64,000 bases of DNA from Aeromicrobium ginsengisoli (GCF_004134905.2 NZ_SDPQ02000002.1:1054001-1118000), one strand, 5' to 3'; positions 19,673 to 28,177 are shown, numbered from the stretch's first letter. A program made the numbers and translations. The notes: a model not told the origin generated them from the sequence alone.

Positions 19673-19678
19673 CACTGC

Positions 19679-20332
19679 GTGACACGTCTGGCCAAGGGAT
19701 CCACGATCCGGCGTGATGCCGGCATCTACGGTTTCGAACGCGCGCTGGCCCGCCAAGGTCTGCACCCCGTCGCGGGTGTCGACGAGGCGGGCCGCGGTGC
19801 GTGTGCCGGCCCTCTGGTGGCGGCCGCCGTCATCCTCGAGCGGCCCATCAAGGGCCTGGCCGACTCCAAGCTGCTCACCGAGGCACGCCGCGAGGCCTGC
19901 TTCGACCTGATCATGGCGCGTGCCGTCGATGTGTCGGTCGTGGTCATCCCGGCTGCCGAGTGCGACCGCATGGGGCTCCACGTCGCCAACATCGCGGCGC
20001 TGCGCCGAGCCCTGGCCCGGTTGGCCGTGCGACCCGGCTACGTCCTGACCGACGGCTTCCCGGTCGACGGTCTCGGTGCCCCGGGCCTGGCGATGTGGAA
20101 GGGTGACCGCGTCGCCGCGTCGATCGCCGCCGCATCGGTCATCGCCAAGGTCACCCGTGACCGCATGATGGTGCAGATGCACGAGGACTATCCGGCATAC
20201 GATTTCGCCACGCACAAGGGCTACAGCACCCCGCAGCACCAGGCGGCGCTGCAGCTGCACGGTCCGTGCGACGAGCACCGCCGGAGATACGTCAACGTAC
20301 GAGCAGCAATGGAAAGCGCGGTAGAGGCATGA
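19679..20332 (+). CDS. rnhB: Ribonuclease HII
   Basis: RNase HII (217 aa), which nicks RNA-DNA hybrids and removes misincorporated ribonucleotides. The active-site motif [13 protein letters not shown] near residue 33 supplies the first Asp and Glu. Further acidic residues are in DSKLL and TDGFP, and the family stretch [11 protein letters not shown] lies near 152. GTG start supported by the TAGGCT element upstream. The stop codon is embedded in a repeat that starts on its ATGA. Confidence 0.96.
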   Translation: MTRLAKGSTIRRDAGIYGFERALARQGLHPVAGVDEAGRGACAGPLVAAAVILERPIKGLADSKLLTEARREACFDLIMARAVDVSVVVIPAAECDRMGLHVANIAALRRALARLAVRPGYVLTDGFPVDGLGAPGLAMWKGDRVAASIAAASVIAKVTRDRMMVQMHEDYPAYDFATHKGYSTPQHQAALQLHGPCDEHRRRYVNVRAAMESAVEA

Positions 20333-20370
20333 GCGAGCGCCAGCGAGCGAATCGTGAGACAGGGATCATG
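20329..20370 (+). repeat. Short repeat starting at an ATGA stop (copy 2)
   Basis: The stretch begins ATGAGCGAGCG on the rnhB stop codon, repeats the CAGCGAGCG unit and ends in a GTGAGACAGGGATCATG segment. It shares its first 11 bases and its GTGAGACA end with the element at 12007. It fills most of the gap between rnhB and the DUF2469 gene. Confidence 0.5.
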
Positions 20371-20411
20371 CCGGCGGCTTCATGTCGTGGGTACCAAAGG
20401 AAGGCGTCGGC

Positions 20412-20726
20412 ATGAGCTCTGAGGATCTCGAGCGGTACGAGTCCGAGATGGAGCTCGCGCTCTATCGGGAGTACCGCGACGTCGTCACGATCTTCAAGTA
20501 CGTCGTCGAGACCGACCGGCGCTTCTACCTGTGCAACCAGGTCGACGTGAAGGTGCGCTCGGAGACCGGCGACGCCTACTTCGAGGTCTCGATGAACGAC
20601 GCCTGGGTGTGGGACATCTACCGCCCGGCGCGCTTCGCCAAGAACGTCAAGGTGCTGACGTTCAAGGACGTCAACGTCGAGGAGCTGCAGGGCTCGGACT
20701 TCAAGGTGCCCGGCGCCGACGATTGA
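20412..20726 (+). CDS. DUF2469 family protein
   Basis: Small acidic protein (104 aa) of the actinobacterial DUF2469 family, which is nearly always encoded just after rnhB. The conserved beginning SSEDLERYESEMELALYREYRDV and the aromatic DAWVWDIYRPARF segment identify it. Function is unknown. ATG at 20412 was chosen because the family starts at this Met; a GGAAGG ribosome-site-like stretch lies upstream. Its last 26 bases overlap the 3' end of the convergent acetyltransferase gene. Confidence 0.9.
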   Translation: MSSEDLERYESEMELALYREYRDVVTIFKYVVETDRRFYLCNQVDVKVRSETGDAYFEVSMNDAWVWDIYRPARFAKNVKVLTFKDVNVEELQGSDFKVPGADD

Positions 20727-21300
20727 CGTCGAGCGCCATGACGACGCGACTGTCGGTGGGGTGGGCGATCTCGCGGAACCCTGCGGCGCTGAACAGCTGC
20801 ACGGAGCCGTGGAACAGCTCGTTGCTGCTCACCTTTCGCTGCTCGGTGTCGATCGGATAGGCCTCGACGACCCGAGCGCCGTGCTCTGCCGCGTGGTCGA
20901 CAGCAGCAGTCGTGAGTGCCGCGGCGAGCCCTCGCCCGCGGTGCTCCCGGCGTACGACGAAGCACGTGATGGCCCAGACGTCGGCGTCCTCGATCGGCTC
21001 GTCGCTGGCCCTCACGATGCGTGAGCGAGCCAGTGCGGGTTGTGCGGGACGCGGGCCGACCCGCGCCCAGGCGGCAGCGACATCGTCGACGTACGCGATG
21101 AGAGCGGGCGGGATGTCGGCGTCCTTGAGCTCACGCCGGAGCAGCTGACGCTTGGCGTCGCTGCTGCAGGCGTCGAACTCCTTGCGCGTGATCATGAACC
21201 ACTGGCATGAGCAGCTCGCGCCGTCACCGCCACCCGTCAGGGTGTGCTCGACGTCGTTCCATGGGGCATCTGTCGCGGCCTCGATGCGAATCGTGGACAT
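20701..21300 (-). CDS. GNAT-family N-acetyltransferase
   Basis: Predicted acetyltransferase (199 aa). The acetyl-CoA-binding loop is RREHRGRGLAAAL near residues 116-128, followed by a GNAT-like helix. The N-terminal part contains CSCQWFMITRKEFD, typical of a small actinobacterial subfamily with a conserved Trp and Cys. Substrate is unknown. It lies opposite the DUF2469 gene and overlaps its end, marking the edge of an accessory patch. Confidence 0.82.
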   Translation of the reverse strand: MSTIRIEAATDAPWNDVEHTLTGGGDGASCSCQWFMITRKEFDACSSDAKRQLLRRELKDADIPPALIAYVDDVAAAWARVGPRPAQPALARSRIVRASDEPIEDADVWAITCFVVRREHRGRGLAAALTTAAVDHAAEHGARVVEAYPIDTEQRKVSSNELFHGSVQLFSAAGFREIAHPTDSRVVMALDVNRRRRAP

Positions 21301-21330
21301 GCCTCATCGTACGAACGGCAGCCGGCAGCG

Positions 21331-21822
21331 TCAGTGTGCGAACGGCGGCGGTCCGAGGATCGTCATTCCGCCGCTGCGCTGCGCCGAGGCGGCGATGCGG
21401 TCGAAGTCGACCTCGCCGGAGTCGACGTCGTCAGCGATCGGGTCGCTGGCGTCCCAGAAGAACGACTCGATGTTGCCCGGCGTCTGCACGCACAGCAGTC
21501 GCGCGACCGGCGAGGTGACCATGAAGGCGTGGGGGAGCCCGCGGGTGGCGAGCATCATGCCGCCCTCGGCGACTCGCTGCTCCGTGCCGTCGAGGTGCAT
21601 CAGGATCTCACCTTCGAGGACGAAGAATGCCTCGTCGGTGTCGGGGTGGATGTGCAGCGGAGTGACCTTGCCCTGCTCCATGCGGTCCTCGAACATCAGG
21701 AACGCTCCGTTGGACTCCTCGGCTCGCACCTTCCAGGTGACGACGCCGCCACCGGCGAACCAGCGGCGCTCGCCTTCGTCCGCGGCCCTGACGACGGATG
21801 TGGGTGTGGTTGTTGCGCTCAT
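21331..21822 (-). CDS. Cupin-domain protein
   Basis: Single-domain cupin (163 aa). The metal-binding cupin motif 1 is seen in TPLHIHPDTDEAFFVLEG near residues 50-67 and motif 2 around GLPHAFMV near 92-99. The His and Glu ligands are present, so it likely binds a metal and may be a dioxygenase-like enzyme or small-molecule sensor. ATG at 21822 chosen for its GAAGGAGAAGG ribosome site. It is divergent from a TetR gene and shares its promoter region, so that regulator probably controls it. Confidence 0.85.
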   Translation of the reverse strand: MSATTTPTSVVRAADEGERRWFAGGGVVTWKVRAEESNGAFLMFEDRMEQGKVTPLHIHPDTDEAFFVLEGEILMHLDGTEQRVAEGGMMLATRGLPHAFMVTSPVARLLCVQTPGNIESFFWDASDPIADDVDSGEVDFDRIAASAQRSGGMTILGPPPFAH

Positions 21823-21839
21823 GACGCCTTCTCCTTCGT

Positions 21840-21857
21840 TCGTGTCGTGGGACACGA
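21840..21857. promoter_or_regulatory. Candidate TetR operator between cupin and tetR genes
   Basis: A perfect inverted repeat TCGTGTC-N4-GACACGA lies in the 68-base divergent gap, 18 bases from the cupin start. Immediately beyond it, AGTACCAT occurs twice (21857-21864 and 21876-21883); the second copy supplies a TACCAT -10 element 7 bases before the TetR ATG. Confidence 0.5.
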
Positions 21858-21890
21858 GTACCATTACGAGACTGCAGTACCATGTCGGGT

Positions 21891-22496
21891 ATGTCAACAC
21901 CCTATGAAGCCGGCGGCCGCGTCGAGCAGAAGAACCGTACGCGCACTGCCTTGGTGGCGGCCGCGCGCGAGATGGTGGCCCGGGGTTTGGCGCCCAGCGT
22001 GGCGGAGGCGGCTGACGCGGCAGCGATCTCTCGCACCACCGCGTACCGCTACTTCCCCAACCAGCGGATTCTCCTCGCTGCTGCGCATCCCGAGACCGGT
22101 GCGACCTCGATGCTCGGCGACGATCCGCCGTCGGACCCGGCGGCTCGGCTCGATGTCGTCGTCCGGACCTTCACCGGCACGATCCTCGAGACCGAGGCGC
22201 AACAGCGGACGATGCTGCGGCTGTCGCTGGAGGACGATCCTGCTGACCGGGGCGGCCAGCCGTTGCGGCAGGGCAGGGCGATCGCGTGGATCACCGAGGC
22301 GCTCGAGCCCCTGCGCGATCAGCTCTCGGAGGACGAGCTGCATCGGCTGGTGCTCGCGATCCGCAGTGCGACCGGGATCGAGGCCCTCGTCTGGCTCACC
22401 GACATCGGCGGGCTCTCCCGCGAAGCGGCGGTCGAGCTGATGCGGTGGTCAGCGCAGTCGATGCTCCAAGCCGCGCTGAGCGGTCAGTGTCCGTAG
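21891..22496 (+). CDS. TetR-family transcriptional regulator
   Basis: One-component repressor (201 aa) with an N-terminal helix-turn-helix: residues 16-62 include TRTALVAAAREMVARG and the recognition helix ISRTTAYRYFPNQ. The C-terminal ligand domain is not diagnostic. ATG at 21891 was preferred to the one 9 bases earlier because TACCAT lies 7 bases before it. It likely represses itself and the divergent cupin gene through the inverted repeat between them. Its end overlaps the convergent lipoprotein gene by 13 bases. Confidence 0.87.
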   Translation: MSTPYEAGGRVEQKNRTRTALVAAAREMVARGLAPSVAEAADAAAISRTTAYRYFPNQRILLAAAHPETGATSMLGDDPPSDPAARLDVVVRTFTGTILETEAQQRTMLRLSLEDDPADRGGQPLRQGRAIAWITEALEPLRDQLSEDELHRLVLAIRSATGIEALVWLTDIGGLSREAAVELMRWSAQSMLQAALSGQCP

Positions 22497-23110
22497 AGGT
22501 TGACGTGGTACTGGATGGTGACCGAATCGTCGCCGTCCAAGGGTTGGTAGATGCCGCCGACGCCGATGTCGAGATAGCCGAGCACGGTGTTGCCGCCACC
22601 CTCGATGGTCAGATCGGCCGACGGGCCGCTTGAGGGCCGTCCCTCGATCTTCGCGCGCCACTCATCGACAGGTGACGTGCTGAGTCCCAACGACGTGAGA
22701 CCGTCGTGCATCACCGAGTAGGCCGTGTCCAACGGCATGGCCTTGGTGTCGAAGTCCATGCCGGTGGGGCGGGTGGGATCCGCGGGGTCCTCGTGCATGA
22801 TGCGCTCGAAGACCAGGAGATAGATGTCCGTCTCCAGCACCTTGCCCTGCGGCAGCAGGAAGCGGACTCGTCGCGGTTTCCGGGTCTCGTACGCGACGTG
22901 GTCCTTGTCGGCGCGCATGCCGACATCTGCTGCTGACGGCGGCGTGCGCAGGTCCCACACCTCGACGCCCTTCGCGTCCGTTGGTGCCGTTGCTTGAGGT
23001 GCCGTGCTCGGGTCCTTGTCGCCCCCGAAGCTCACGGTGCACGCGGTCGTCAGCAACAGTCCGAGCACTGCCAGCACCGCACACCGCGCACGTCTCGAAG
23101 AGCCCCCCAT
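22484..23110 (-). CDS. Putative lipoprotein of unknown function
   Basis: Predicted secreted lipoprotein (208 aa). The N-terminus has Arg residues, a hydrophobic run and a lipobox-like LLTTAC with Cys at about residue 24, followed by a Ser/Thr/Pro/Ala linker. The rest is a globular domain with no motif I recognise, ending SVTIQYHVNLYGH. The start at 23110 places the signal peptide correctly, and CACACT lies 7 bases upstream on its strand. Homology would need a database search. Confidence 0.7.
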   Translation of the reverse strand: MGGSSRRARCAVLAVLGLLLTTACTVSFGGDKDPSTAPQATAPTDAKGVEVWDLRTPPSAADVGMRADKDHVAYETRKPRRVRFLLPQGKVLETDIYLLVFERIMHEDPADPTRPTGMDFDTKAMPLDTAYSVMHDGLTSLGLSTSPVDEWRAKIEGRPSSGPSADLTIEGGGNTVLGYLDIGVGGIYQPLDGDDSVTIQYHVNLYGH

Positions 23111-23254
23111 GGGACACAGTGTGCCCGAACGCACGGATGCCACCTGACCGACGTACGTGCCGCGGATGTCCACAGCCCTCGTCGGTCCGCCGGCCGGTCC
23201 ACAGCCGAGCCGCGGCGCGTGGTGCCAGGGCACCCCGCCGCCGAGGCTGGCTGG

Positions 23255-23617
23255 ATGACGTACGCGCGCAACAAGGCCCTCGGCAGCTACGGCGAGCGGA
23301 TCGCCGCCGAACATCTCGAGGCACTCGGCATGGTGGTGCTGGCCCGCAACTGGACGTGCCGGTTCGGCGAGATCGACATCGTCGCCCGCGATGGCTCGAC
23401 ACTGGTGATCTGCGAGGTCAAGACCCGCACCAGCAACCACCACGGTGGGCCGTTCGAGGCGATCACGGGTCACAAGGCGACGCGGCTGCGCCGGCTCGCG
23501 ATGCACTGGCTCGAGGTGCACGACGTCGAGCCGCCGAGCCTGCGCATCGACATCGTCTCGGTCGTCGTGCCGCCCCGTGGCGCTCCGGTCGTCGACCGCA
23601 TCGCCGGAGTGGCCTGA
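23255..23617 (+). CDS. UPF0102 family endonuclease-like protein YraN
   Basis: Small protein (120 aa) of the YraN/UPF0102 family with a restriction-endonuclease-like fold. Conserved segments are LGSYGERIAAEHL near residues 9-21, GEIDIVARDG near 38-47 and ICEVKTRTS near 52-60, which contribute the D-ExK-type acidic residues. Its role is unproven but it is regularly encoded beside comM and dprA. ATG at 23255; the stop overlaps the comM start (TGATG). Confidence 0.92.
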   Translation: MTYARNKALGSYGERIAAEHLEALGMVVLARNWTCRFGEIDIVARDGSTLVICEVKTRTSNHHGGPFEAITGHKATRLRRLAMHWLEVHDVEPPSLRIDIVSVVVPPRGAPVVDRIAGVA

Positions 23618-25197
23618 TGGCCGCTGCGACGCACTCGGTGACACTCGACGGACTGTCGGGACGACCCATCGAGGTCGAGGTCGACATCTCCGGCGGATTG
23701 CCTGCGACCGTTCTCGTGGGGCTGGCCGACACGATGGTCAACGAGGCCCGCGACCGATGCCGTTCCGCAGTCTCCAACTCCGGCACGACGTGGCCTGACC
23801 AGCGCGTCACGATCAACCTCGCCCCATCGACGCTGCCCAAGACGGGTTCGCACTACGACCTGGCGATCGCCCTCGCGGTGTTCGCCGCCAAGTCAGTGGT
23901 TCCCGCCGAGCGGCTGGCCGGTGCGGTGTTCCTCGGCGAGCTCGCGCTCGACGGCAGGCTGCGTGCCATACGCGGAGTCCTGCCGGCGACGCTGGCTGCG
24001 CTCGAGGCCGGCTTCGACCGGGTCTTCGTGCCCGAGGTCAATGTGCCCGAGGCAGAGCTCGTGCACGGCATCTCGGTGATCGGGGTCCGCTCGTTGCGGC
24101 AGACCGTTGCGCTGCTGACCGGCGGTGAGGAGCCCGACGATCCGCCGGTGCCGGCGCTCGACGAGATTCCCGGCATGTCCTGGACCTCGGCCGATCGGCT
24201 GTCGCATCTCGACCTTGCCGACATCGCCGGTCAGGAGGACTCCCGGACGGCGCTCGTGGTCGCCGCCGCGGGCGGACACCACCTGCTCATGACCGGGCCG
24301 CCGGGCATCGGCAAGACGATGCTCGCCCAACGCCTGCCCGGGCTGCTGCCTGACCTGACGCACGAGCAGTCCCTCGCGGTGAGTGCGGTGCACTCGGTTG
24401 CCGGGGTCCTGCCCAGCGACGCCCCACTGCTCAGACGCCCGCCGTTCCTCGATCCGCACCACACGGCCAGTGCGGTGTCGATCGTCGGCGGTGGCAGCAA
24501 GGCGATCCGTCCCGGTGCCCTGTCGCTGGCCCATCACGGCGTGCTCTTCCTCGACGAGGCGCCCGAGTTCGCCAGCAACGTGCTCGAGGCCTTGCGCCAG
24601 CCTCTCGAGAGCGGCCATGTCGTGGTCTCCCGCGCGGCCCAGACGGCTGCCTATCCAGCCCGTTTCCAGCTGATCCTCGCCGCCAATCCCTGCCCCTGCG
24701 GGCTGAGCTCGGCGGTCAGCGACCAGTGCCGGTGCACACCGCTGATGCGGCGCCGCTACTCCGACCGCCTGTCGGGCCCGATCAGGGATCGCATCGACAT
24801 CCACCGCTCGTTGTCGGCGCTGTCGCGCCCAGAGCTGGCCAACGCGCTGGGCGGTGGCCGGTCGACCGCCGAGCTGGCCAGCGCCGTCGCCGAGGCGCGC
24901 GAGCGTCAGGCGCACCGGCTGCGCGAGACGTCGTGGCGGCTCAACAGCGAGGTGCCCGGGGTCGAGCTGCGCAAGCACTTCCCGGTCAGCGACCAGGGCC
25001 GGGTGCTCGTCGACCAGCAGCTGCGCACCAACAAGCTCAACGCACGATCTGCCGACCGCATCCTGCGGCTGTCCTGGAGCGTTGCGGACCTGCACGGCCA
25101 CGCCGTCCCCACCGCCGATGACGTCGACACAGCGCTCTCCCTGCGGCGCGGCACGCCCCTCGGCAGTGCCCTTCGCGACCTGGTGCAGGCCTCGTGA
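23617..25197 (+). CDS. comM: YifB/ComM family Mg-chelatase-like AAA+ ATPase
   Basis: AAA+ ATPase (526 aa) of the ComM/YifB family. In Vibrio the homologue is a hexameric branch-migration helicase used in natural transformation. The N-terminal Lon-like S5 domain includes LPKTGSHYDLAIALAV near residue 71. The ATPase core has Walker A GPPGIGKT near 226 and Walker B with LFLDEAPEF near 310. A cysteine-containing ANPCPCG lies near 352, and a C-terminal Mg-chelatase domain follows. It overlaps yraN by one base and dprA (GTGA) by four, forming a yraN-comM-dprA operon. Confidence 0.94.
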   Translation: MAAATHSVTLDGLSGRPIEVEVDISGGLPATVLVGLADTMVNEARDRCRSAVSNSGTTWPDQRVTINLAPSTLPKTGSHYDLAIALAVFAAKSVVPAERLAGAVFLGELALDGRLRAIRGVLPATLAALEAGFDRVFVPEVNVPEAELVHGISVIGVRSLRQTVALLTGGEEPDDPPVPALDEIPGMSWTSADRLSHLDLADIAGQEDSRTALVVAAAGGHHLLMTGPPGIGKTMLAQRLPGLLPDLTHEQSLAVSAVHSVAGVLPSDAPLLRRPPFLDPHHTASAVSIVGGGSKAIRPGALSLAHHGVLFLDEAPEFASNVLEALRQPLESGHVVVSRAAQTAAYPARFQLILAANPCPCGLSSAVSDQCRCTPLMRRRYSDRLSGPIRDRIDIHRSLSALSRPELANALGGGRSTAELASAVAEARERQAHRLRETSWRLNSEVPGVELRKHFPVSDQGRVLVDQQLRTNKLNARSADRILRLSWSVADLHGHAVPTADDVDTALSLRRGTPLGSALRDLVQAS

Positions 25198-26333
25198 CGC
25201 GGCAGGACCGGCTCGGCCTGAGCCTCGTGGTCGAGCCGGGCGACGTGCGCCTGCGCAACCTGCTCCTGACGTTCGAGCCGGCCGAGATCCTCGCCGCGAT
25301 CCTGGGCCGTCATCGGCTGGTCGACACGCGGATCCCTGAGGCGTGGATCGAACGCGGTCGCGACCTCGACCGCACCGCCGAGGTCGCGGCTGCGCGGGCC
25401 AAGGCCGCCGGCCTGCGCTGGGTCACCCCGGGCGACAAGGAATGGCCGACAGCCCTGTCCGACCTCGACCACGTCGAGCCGGTGCAGGGCGTGACCGGTG
25501 CACCAGTGGGTCTCTGGTTGCGCGGTGTCGGGCATCTCGGGGAGATGTGTGAGCAAAGCGTCGCGATCGTCGGCGCCCGCGAGTGCACGACCTACGGCGC
25601 CGAGTGCGCCTCGGACCTGGCCGCGGACTGCGCGGACGCCGGCTGGACCGTGATCAGTGGCGCGGCCTACGGCATCGACGGATGCGCGCATCGCGGGGCG
25701 TTCCTCATGAACGCGCTCACGGCCGGTGTGCTGGCCTGCGGTGCCGACCTCGACTACCCCAAGTCCCATGCGGCGCTCATCGCCCGGATCGCGGAGGGTG
25801 GAGTTGTCGTCAGCGAGCAGGCGCCGGGGGAGAAGCCCCTCAAGAACCGCTTCCTGTCGCGCAACCGGTTGATCGCCGCCATGACGCAAGGGACAGTCGT
25901 GATCGAGGCGCGCGAGCGCAGCGGCTCGCTCAACACCCTCAACTGGGCCGATCAGCTCGGACGCACCACGATGGCCCTCCCGGGCCCCGTGACCTCGGGG
26001 CAGTCTGCCGGGGTGCACGCTGCGATCCGGGCCGGCAAGGCCGTGGTCGTGACGACCGGTCGCGAGATCGTGGCGGAGATGTCCGGTCTCGGAGCTTCCA
26101 CCGAGGAGCAGCCGTCGCTGCCCCTCACGGAGTTCGACCGCCTCCCACCCGCGGCGAGGTCGACCCTCGACGGACTGGAGTGGTCGACGCCCCGCGCGGT
26201 GGCCGAGATCGCAGCCTCGGTGCGACTCAGCACGCGCGAGGTGCGGGCGGCGCTCGACCTGCTCGAGCGCCGCGACCTCGTGATCCGGGCCGGAGCCGAG
26301 TGGATGCTGGCCCGGCGCGCCGACGTGGGCTGA
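25194..26333 (+). CDS. dprA: DNA-processing protein DprA
   Basis: DprA/Smf (379 aa) binds incoming single-stranded DNA and loads RecA during transformation. The Rossmann-like domain has VAIVGARECTTYG near residue 124, VISGAAYGIDGCAHRGA near 154 and PLKNRFLSRNRLIAAM near 217. A winged-helix DprA C-terminal domain ends the protein (REVRAALDLLERRDLVIR). GTG start overlaps the comM stop. Competence pili are not encoded in the window, so transformation itself is not shown. Confidence 0.94.
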   Translation: MTRQDRLGLSLVVEPGDVRLRNLLLTFEPAEILAAILGRHRLVDTRIPEAWIERGRDLDRTAEVAAARAKAAGLRWVTPGDKEWPTALSDLDHVEPVQGVTGAPVGLWLRGVGHLGEMCEQSVAIVGARECTTYGAECASDLAADCADAGWTVISGAAYGIDGCAHRGAFLMNALTAGVLACGADLDYPKSHAALIARIAEGGVVVSEQAPGEKPLKNRFLSRNRLIAAMTQGTVVIEARERSGSLNTLNWADQLGRTTMALPGPVTSGQSAGVHAAIRAGKAVVVTTGREIVAEMSGLGASTEEQPSLPLTEFDRLPPAARSTLDGLEWSTPRAVAEIAASVRLSTREVRAALDLLERRDLVIRAGAEWMLARRADVG

Positions 26334-26360
26334 ACAGCCGCACGACGGACACTGGACTCG

Positions 26361-27290
26361 ATGACGGAGTCAGAGGGACCGGGCGAGGCCTGGTCGGCGG
26401 TCCTGGCCGCCTATGAGCAGCACCTGCGGGCCGAGCGTGACCTCTCGGCCCACTCGGTGCGTGCCTACCTCACCGACCTCGAGAGCCTGGCGCTGCACGC
26501 CGAGCGACTCGGGGTCCACGATCCCCGGGAGCTGTCGATCCGCACGCTGCGCAGCTGGCTCGCCAACCTCCAGACGCTCGGCCGCGCCCGCACGACGATC
26601 GCCCGCCGGGCGACCTCCGCGCGGGTGTTCACGCTCTGGCTGGCCCGGACCGGCCGGGCACCTGCCGACGCCGGCGCGCTCCTCGCGAGTCCCAAGGCGC
26701 ACCGCGAGCTGCCGGTGGCGCTCAGCGAGGTCGAGGTGCGTGGGCTGCTCGATACGACGGCCGCCTCACTGGTTGACGACGGACCGCGTGGACTGCGCGA
26801 CCTCGCGATCCTCGAGGTGCTGTACGCCACGGGCATCCGTGTCGGTGAGCTGGTCGGGCTCGACATCGACGATCTCGACCGAAGACGCCGGGTCGTCCGC
26901 GTTTTCGGCAAGGGCCGCAAGGAGCGATCGGTGCCCTACGGCTTGCCCGCGTCCGAGGCGATCGAGCTGTGGCTCGATCGCGGTCGTCCCAGCATCGCCA
27001 ACGACTCCAGCGGTGCGGCTGTGTTCCTCGGCGTGCGCGGCAGCCGCATCGACCAGCGCGCGGTGCGCCGGATCGTGCACGAGCGCCTTGCGGCCGTCGA
27101 CGGTGCACCTGACCTCGGACCCCACGGCCTCCGGCACACCGCGGCGACCCACCTGCTCGAGGGTGGAGCGGACCTGCGGAGCGTGCAGGAGATCCTCGGC
27201 CATGCCTCGCTCGGCACGACGCAGATCTACACCCACGTCAGCAACGAACGCCTCCGTGCGGCCTACAAGCTCGCCCACCCGAGGGCTTAG
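26361..27290 (+). CDS. xerC: Tyrosine recombinase XerC
   Basis: Site-specific recombinase (309 aa) expected to resolve chromosome dimers at dif with XerD. The N-terminal SAM-like DNA-binding domain is residues 10-95. The catalytic domain shows the first Arg in GIRVGELVGL, the HGLRHTAATH motif near 255-264, the LGHASLGTTQ stretch and the nucleophile Tyr in QIYTHVS near residue 290. GACACT lies 7 bases before the ATG. Its stop interlocks with the stop of the convergent M23 gene. Confidence 0.93.
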   Translation: MTESEGPGEAWSAVLAAYEQHLRAERDLSAHSVRAYLTDLESLALHAERLGVHDPRELSIRTLRSWLANLQTLGRARTTIARRATSARVFTLWLARTGRAPADAGALLASPKAHRELPVALSEVEVRGLLDTTAASLVDDGPRGLRDLAILEVLYATGIRVGELVGLDIDDLDRRRRVVRVFGKGRKERSVPYGLPASEAIELWLDRGRPSIANDSSGAAVFLGVRGSRIDQRAVRRIVHERLAAVDGAPDLGPHGLRHTAATHLLEGGADLRSVQEILGHASLGTTQIYTHVSNERLRAAYKLAHPRA

Positions 27291-28177
27291 AGGAAGTCTT
27301 GGGGGTTGACGGGCTTGCCTGACTTCAGGGCCATGAAGTGCAGGTGGCAGCCCGTCGACAGCCCGGTGTTGCCGGAACGGCCGATGACCTGGCCGGCCGT
27401 GACGCGGTCGCCGACCGACACCGACTGCGCGCTGAGGTGGCTGTAGGACGTCTTGAATTCTGGCTGGTGGCGGATGACGACCTGCTTGCCGTATGCCTTG
27501 CTGTGCGAGTGGCCGACCACGGTGCCGGCCGCCGCGGCGTGGACCGGGGTGCCGCACGGGACGCCGAAGTCGGTGCCATCGTGCAGCTTGCGCTCACCGG
27601 TGATCGGGTGGACCCGCATCCCGAACGGTGACGTGATCGGGCCGCCGAGCGGGCGCTGCAGACGGTGACCGCCGACACCGGCCGGTGGGGCCGGAGGCTT
27701 CCCCGCGGGGTCGATGAGCCGGAACCGGCCACCGCCGAGCAGCTCGAGCGGGTCGAGGTAGTCGTCGCCGACGAGCCGGCCGAGGTGCAGGCACGCTCCC
27801 GCGCAGTGACTCGGTGAGCCGAGCAGGGTGCCGATCACCTGGCCTGCGCGCACGGCGTCACCGACCCTGACCCGCGCCTTGACGGGCTGGTAGGTCGACC
27901 GCTCCCGGCCGTGATCGATGGTCACGACCGCGATCCCGCCGACCTGTCCGGCGAACACCACCCGCCCGGCGGCGACTGCGCGGACGGCATCACCGGCCGT
28001 CGCGGCCAGGTCGACTCCGCGGTGGCCTCGGCCGTAGTCGGTGGCCGGAGGGTCGAAGCGCTCGCCGATCGCGTGGTCCTCGAGCGGCCACGTCCACGGA
28101 TCGGGGGTGCCCGCCTGCACCGGGGGTGGCATGACGAGCAGCAGCAGGAGTGGGGCGACGGCTATTCGACGGAGCAT
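27287..28177 (-). CDS. Secreted protein with tandem M23 (LytM) domains
   Basis: Predicted exported cell-wall-associated protein (296 aa) with an N-terminal hydrophobic signal (MLRRIAVAPLLLLLVM). Two LytM-like domains follow. The C-terminal one keeps the zinc motifs HDGTDFG and HLHF of active peptidoglycan endopeptidases. The N-terminal one has HRGVDLA, but its second motif reads HLGR, lacking the HxH pair, so it is probably degenerate. It may cleave cell-wall peptides or activate an amidase. An alternative start 75 bases upstream is in frame but would bury the signal peptide. Confidence 0.88.
   Translation of the reverse strand: MLRRIAVAPLLLLLVMPPPVQAGTPDPWTWPLEDHAIGERFDPPATDYGRGHRGVDLAATAGDAVRAVAAGRVVFAGQVGGIAVVTIDHGRERSTYQPVKARVRVGDAVRAGQVIGTLLGSPSHCAGACLHLGRLVGDDYLDPLELLGGGRFRLIDPAGKPPAPPAGVGGHRLQRPLGGPITSPFGMRVHPITGERKLHDGTDFGVPCGTPVHAAAAGTVVGHSHSKAYGKQVVIRHQPEFKTSYSHLSAQSVSVGDRVTAGQVIGRSGNTGLSTGCHLHFMALKSGKPVNPQDFL

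Noticed and set aside
22981-23616. Long N-terminal extension of comM in frame from 22981
   Set aside because: It runs through the yraN gene in another frame; the ComM family starts at the ATG at 23617 that overlaps the yraN stop.
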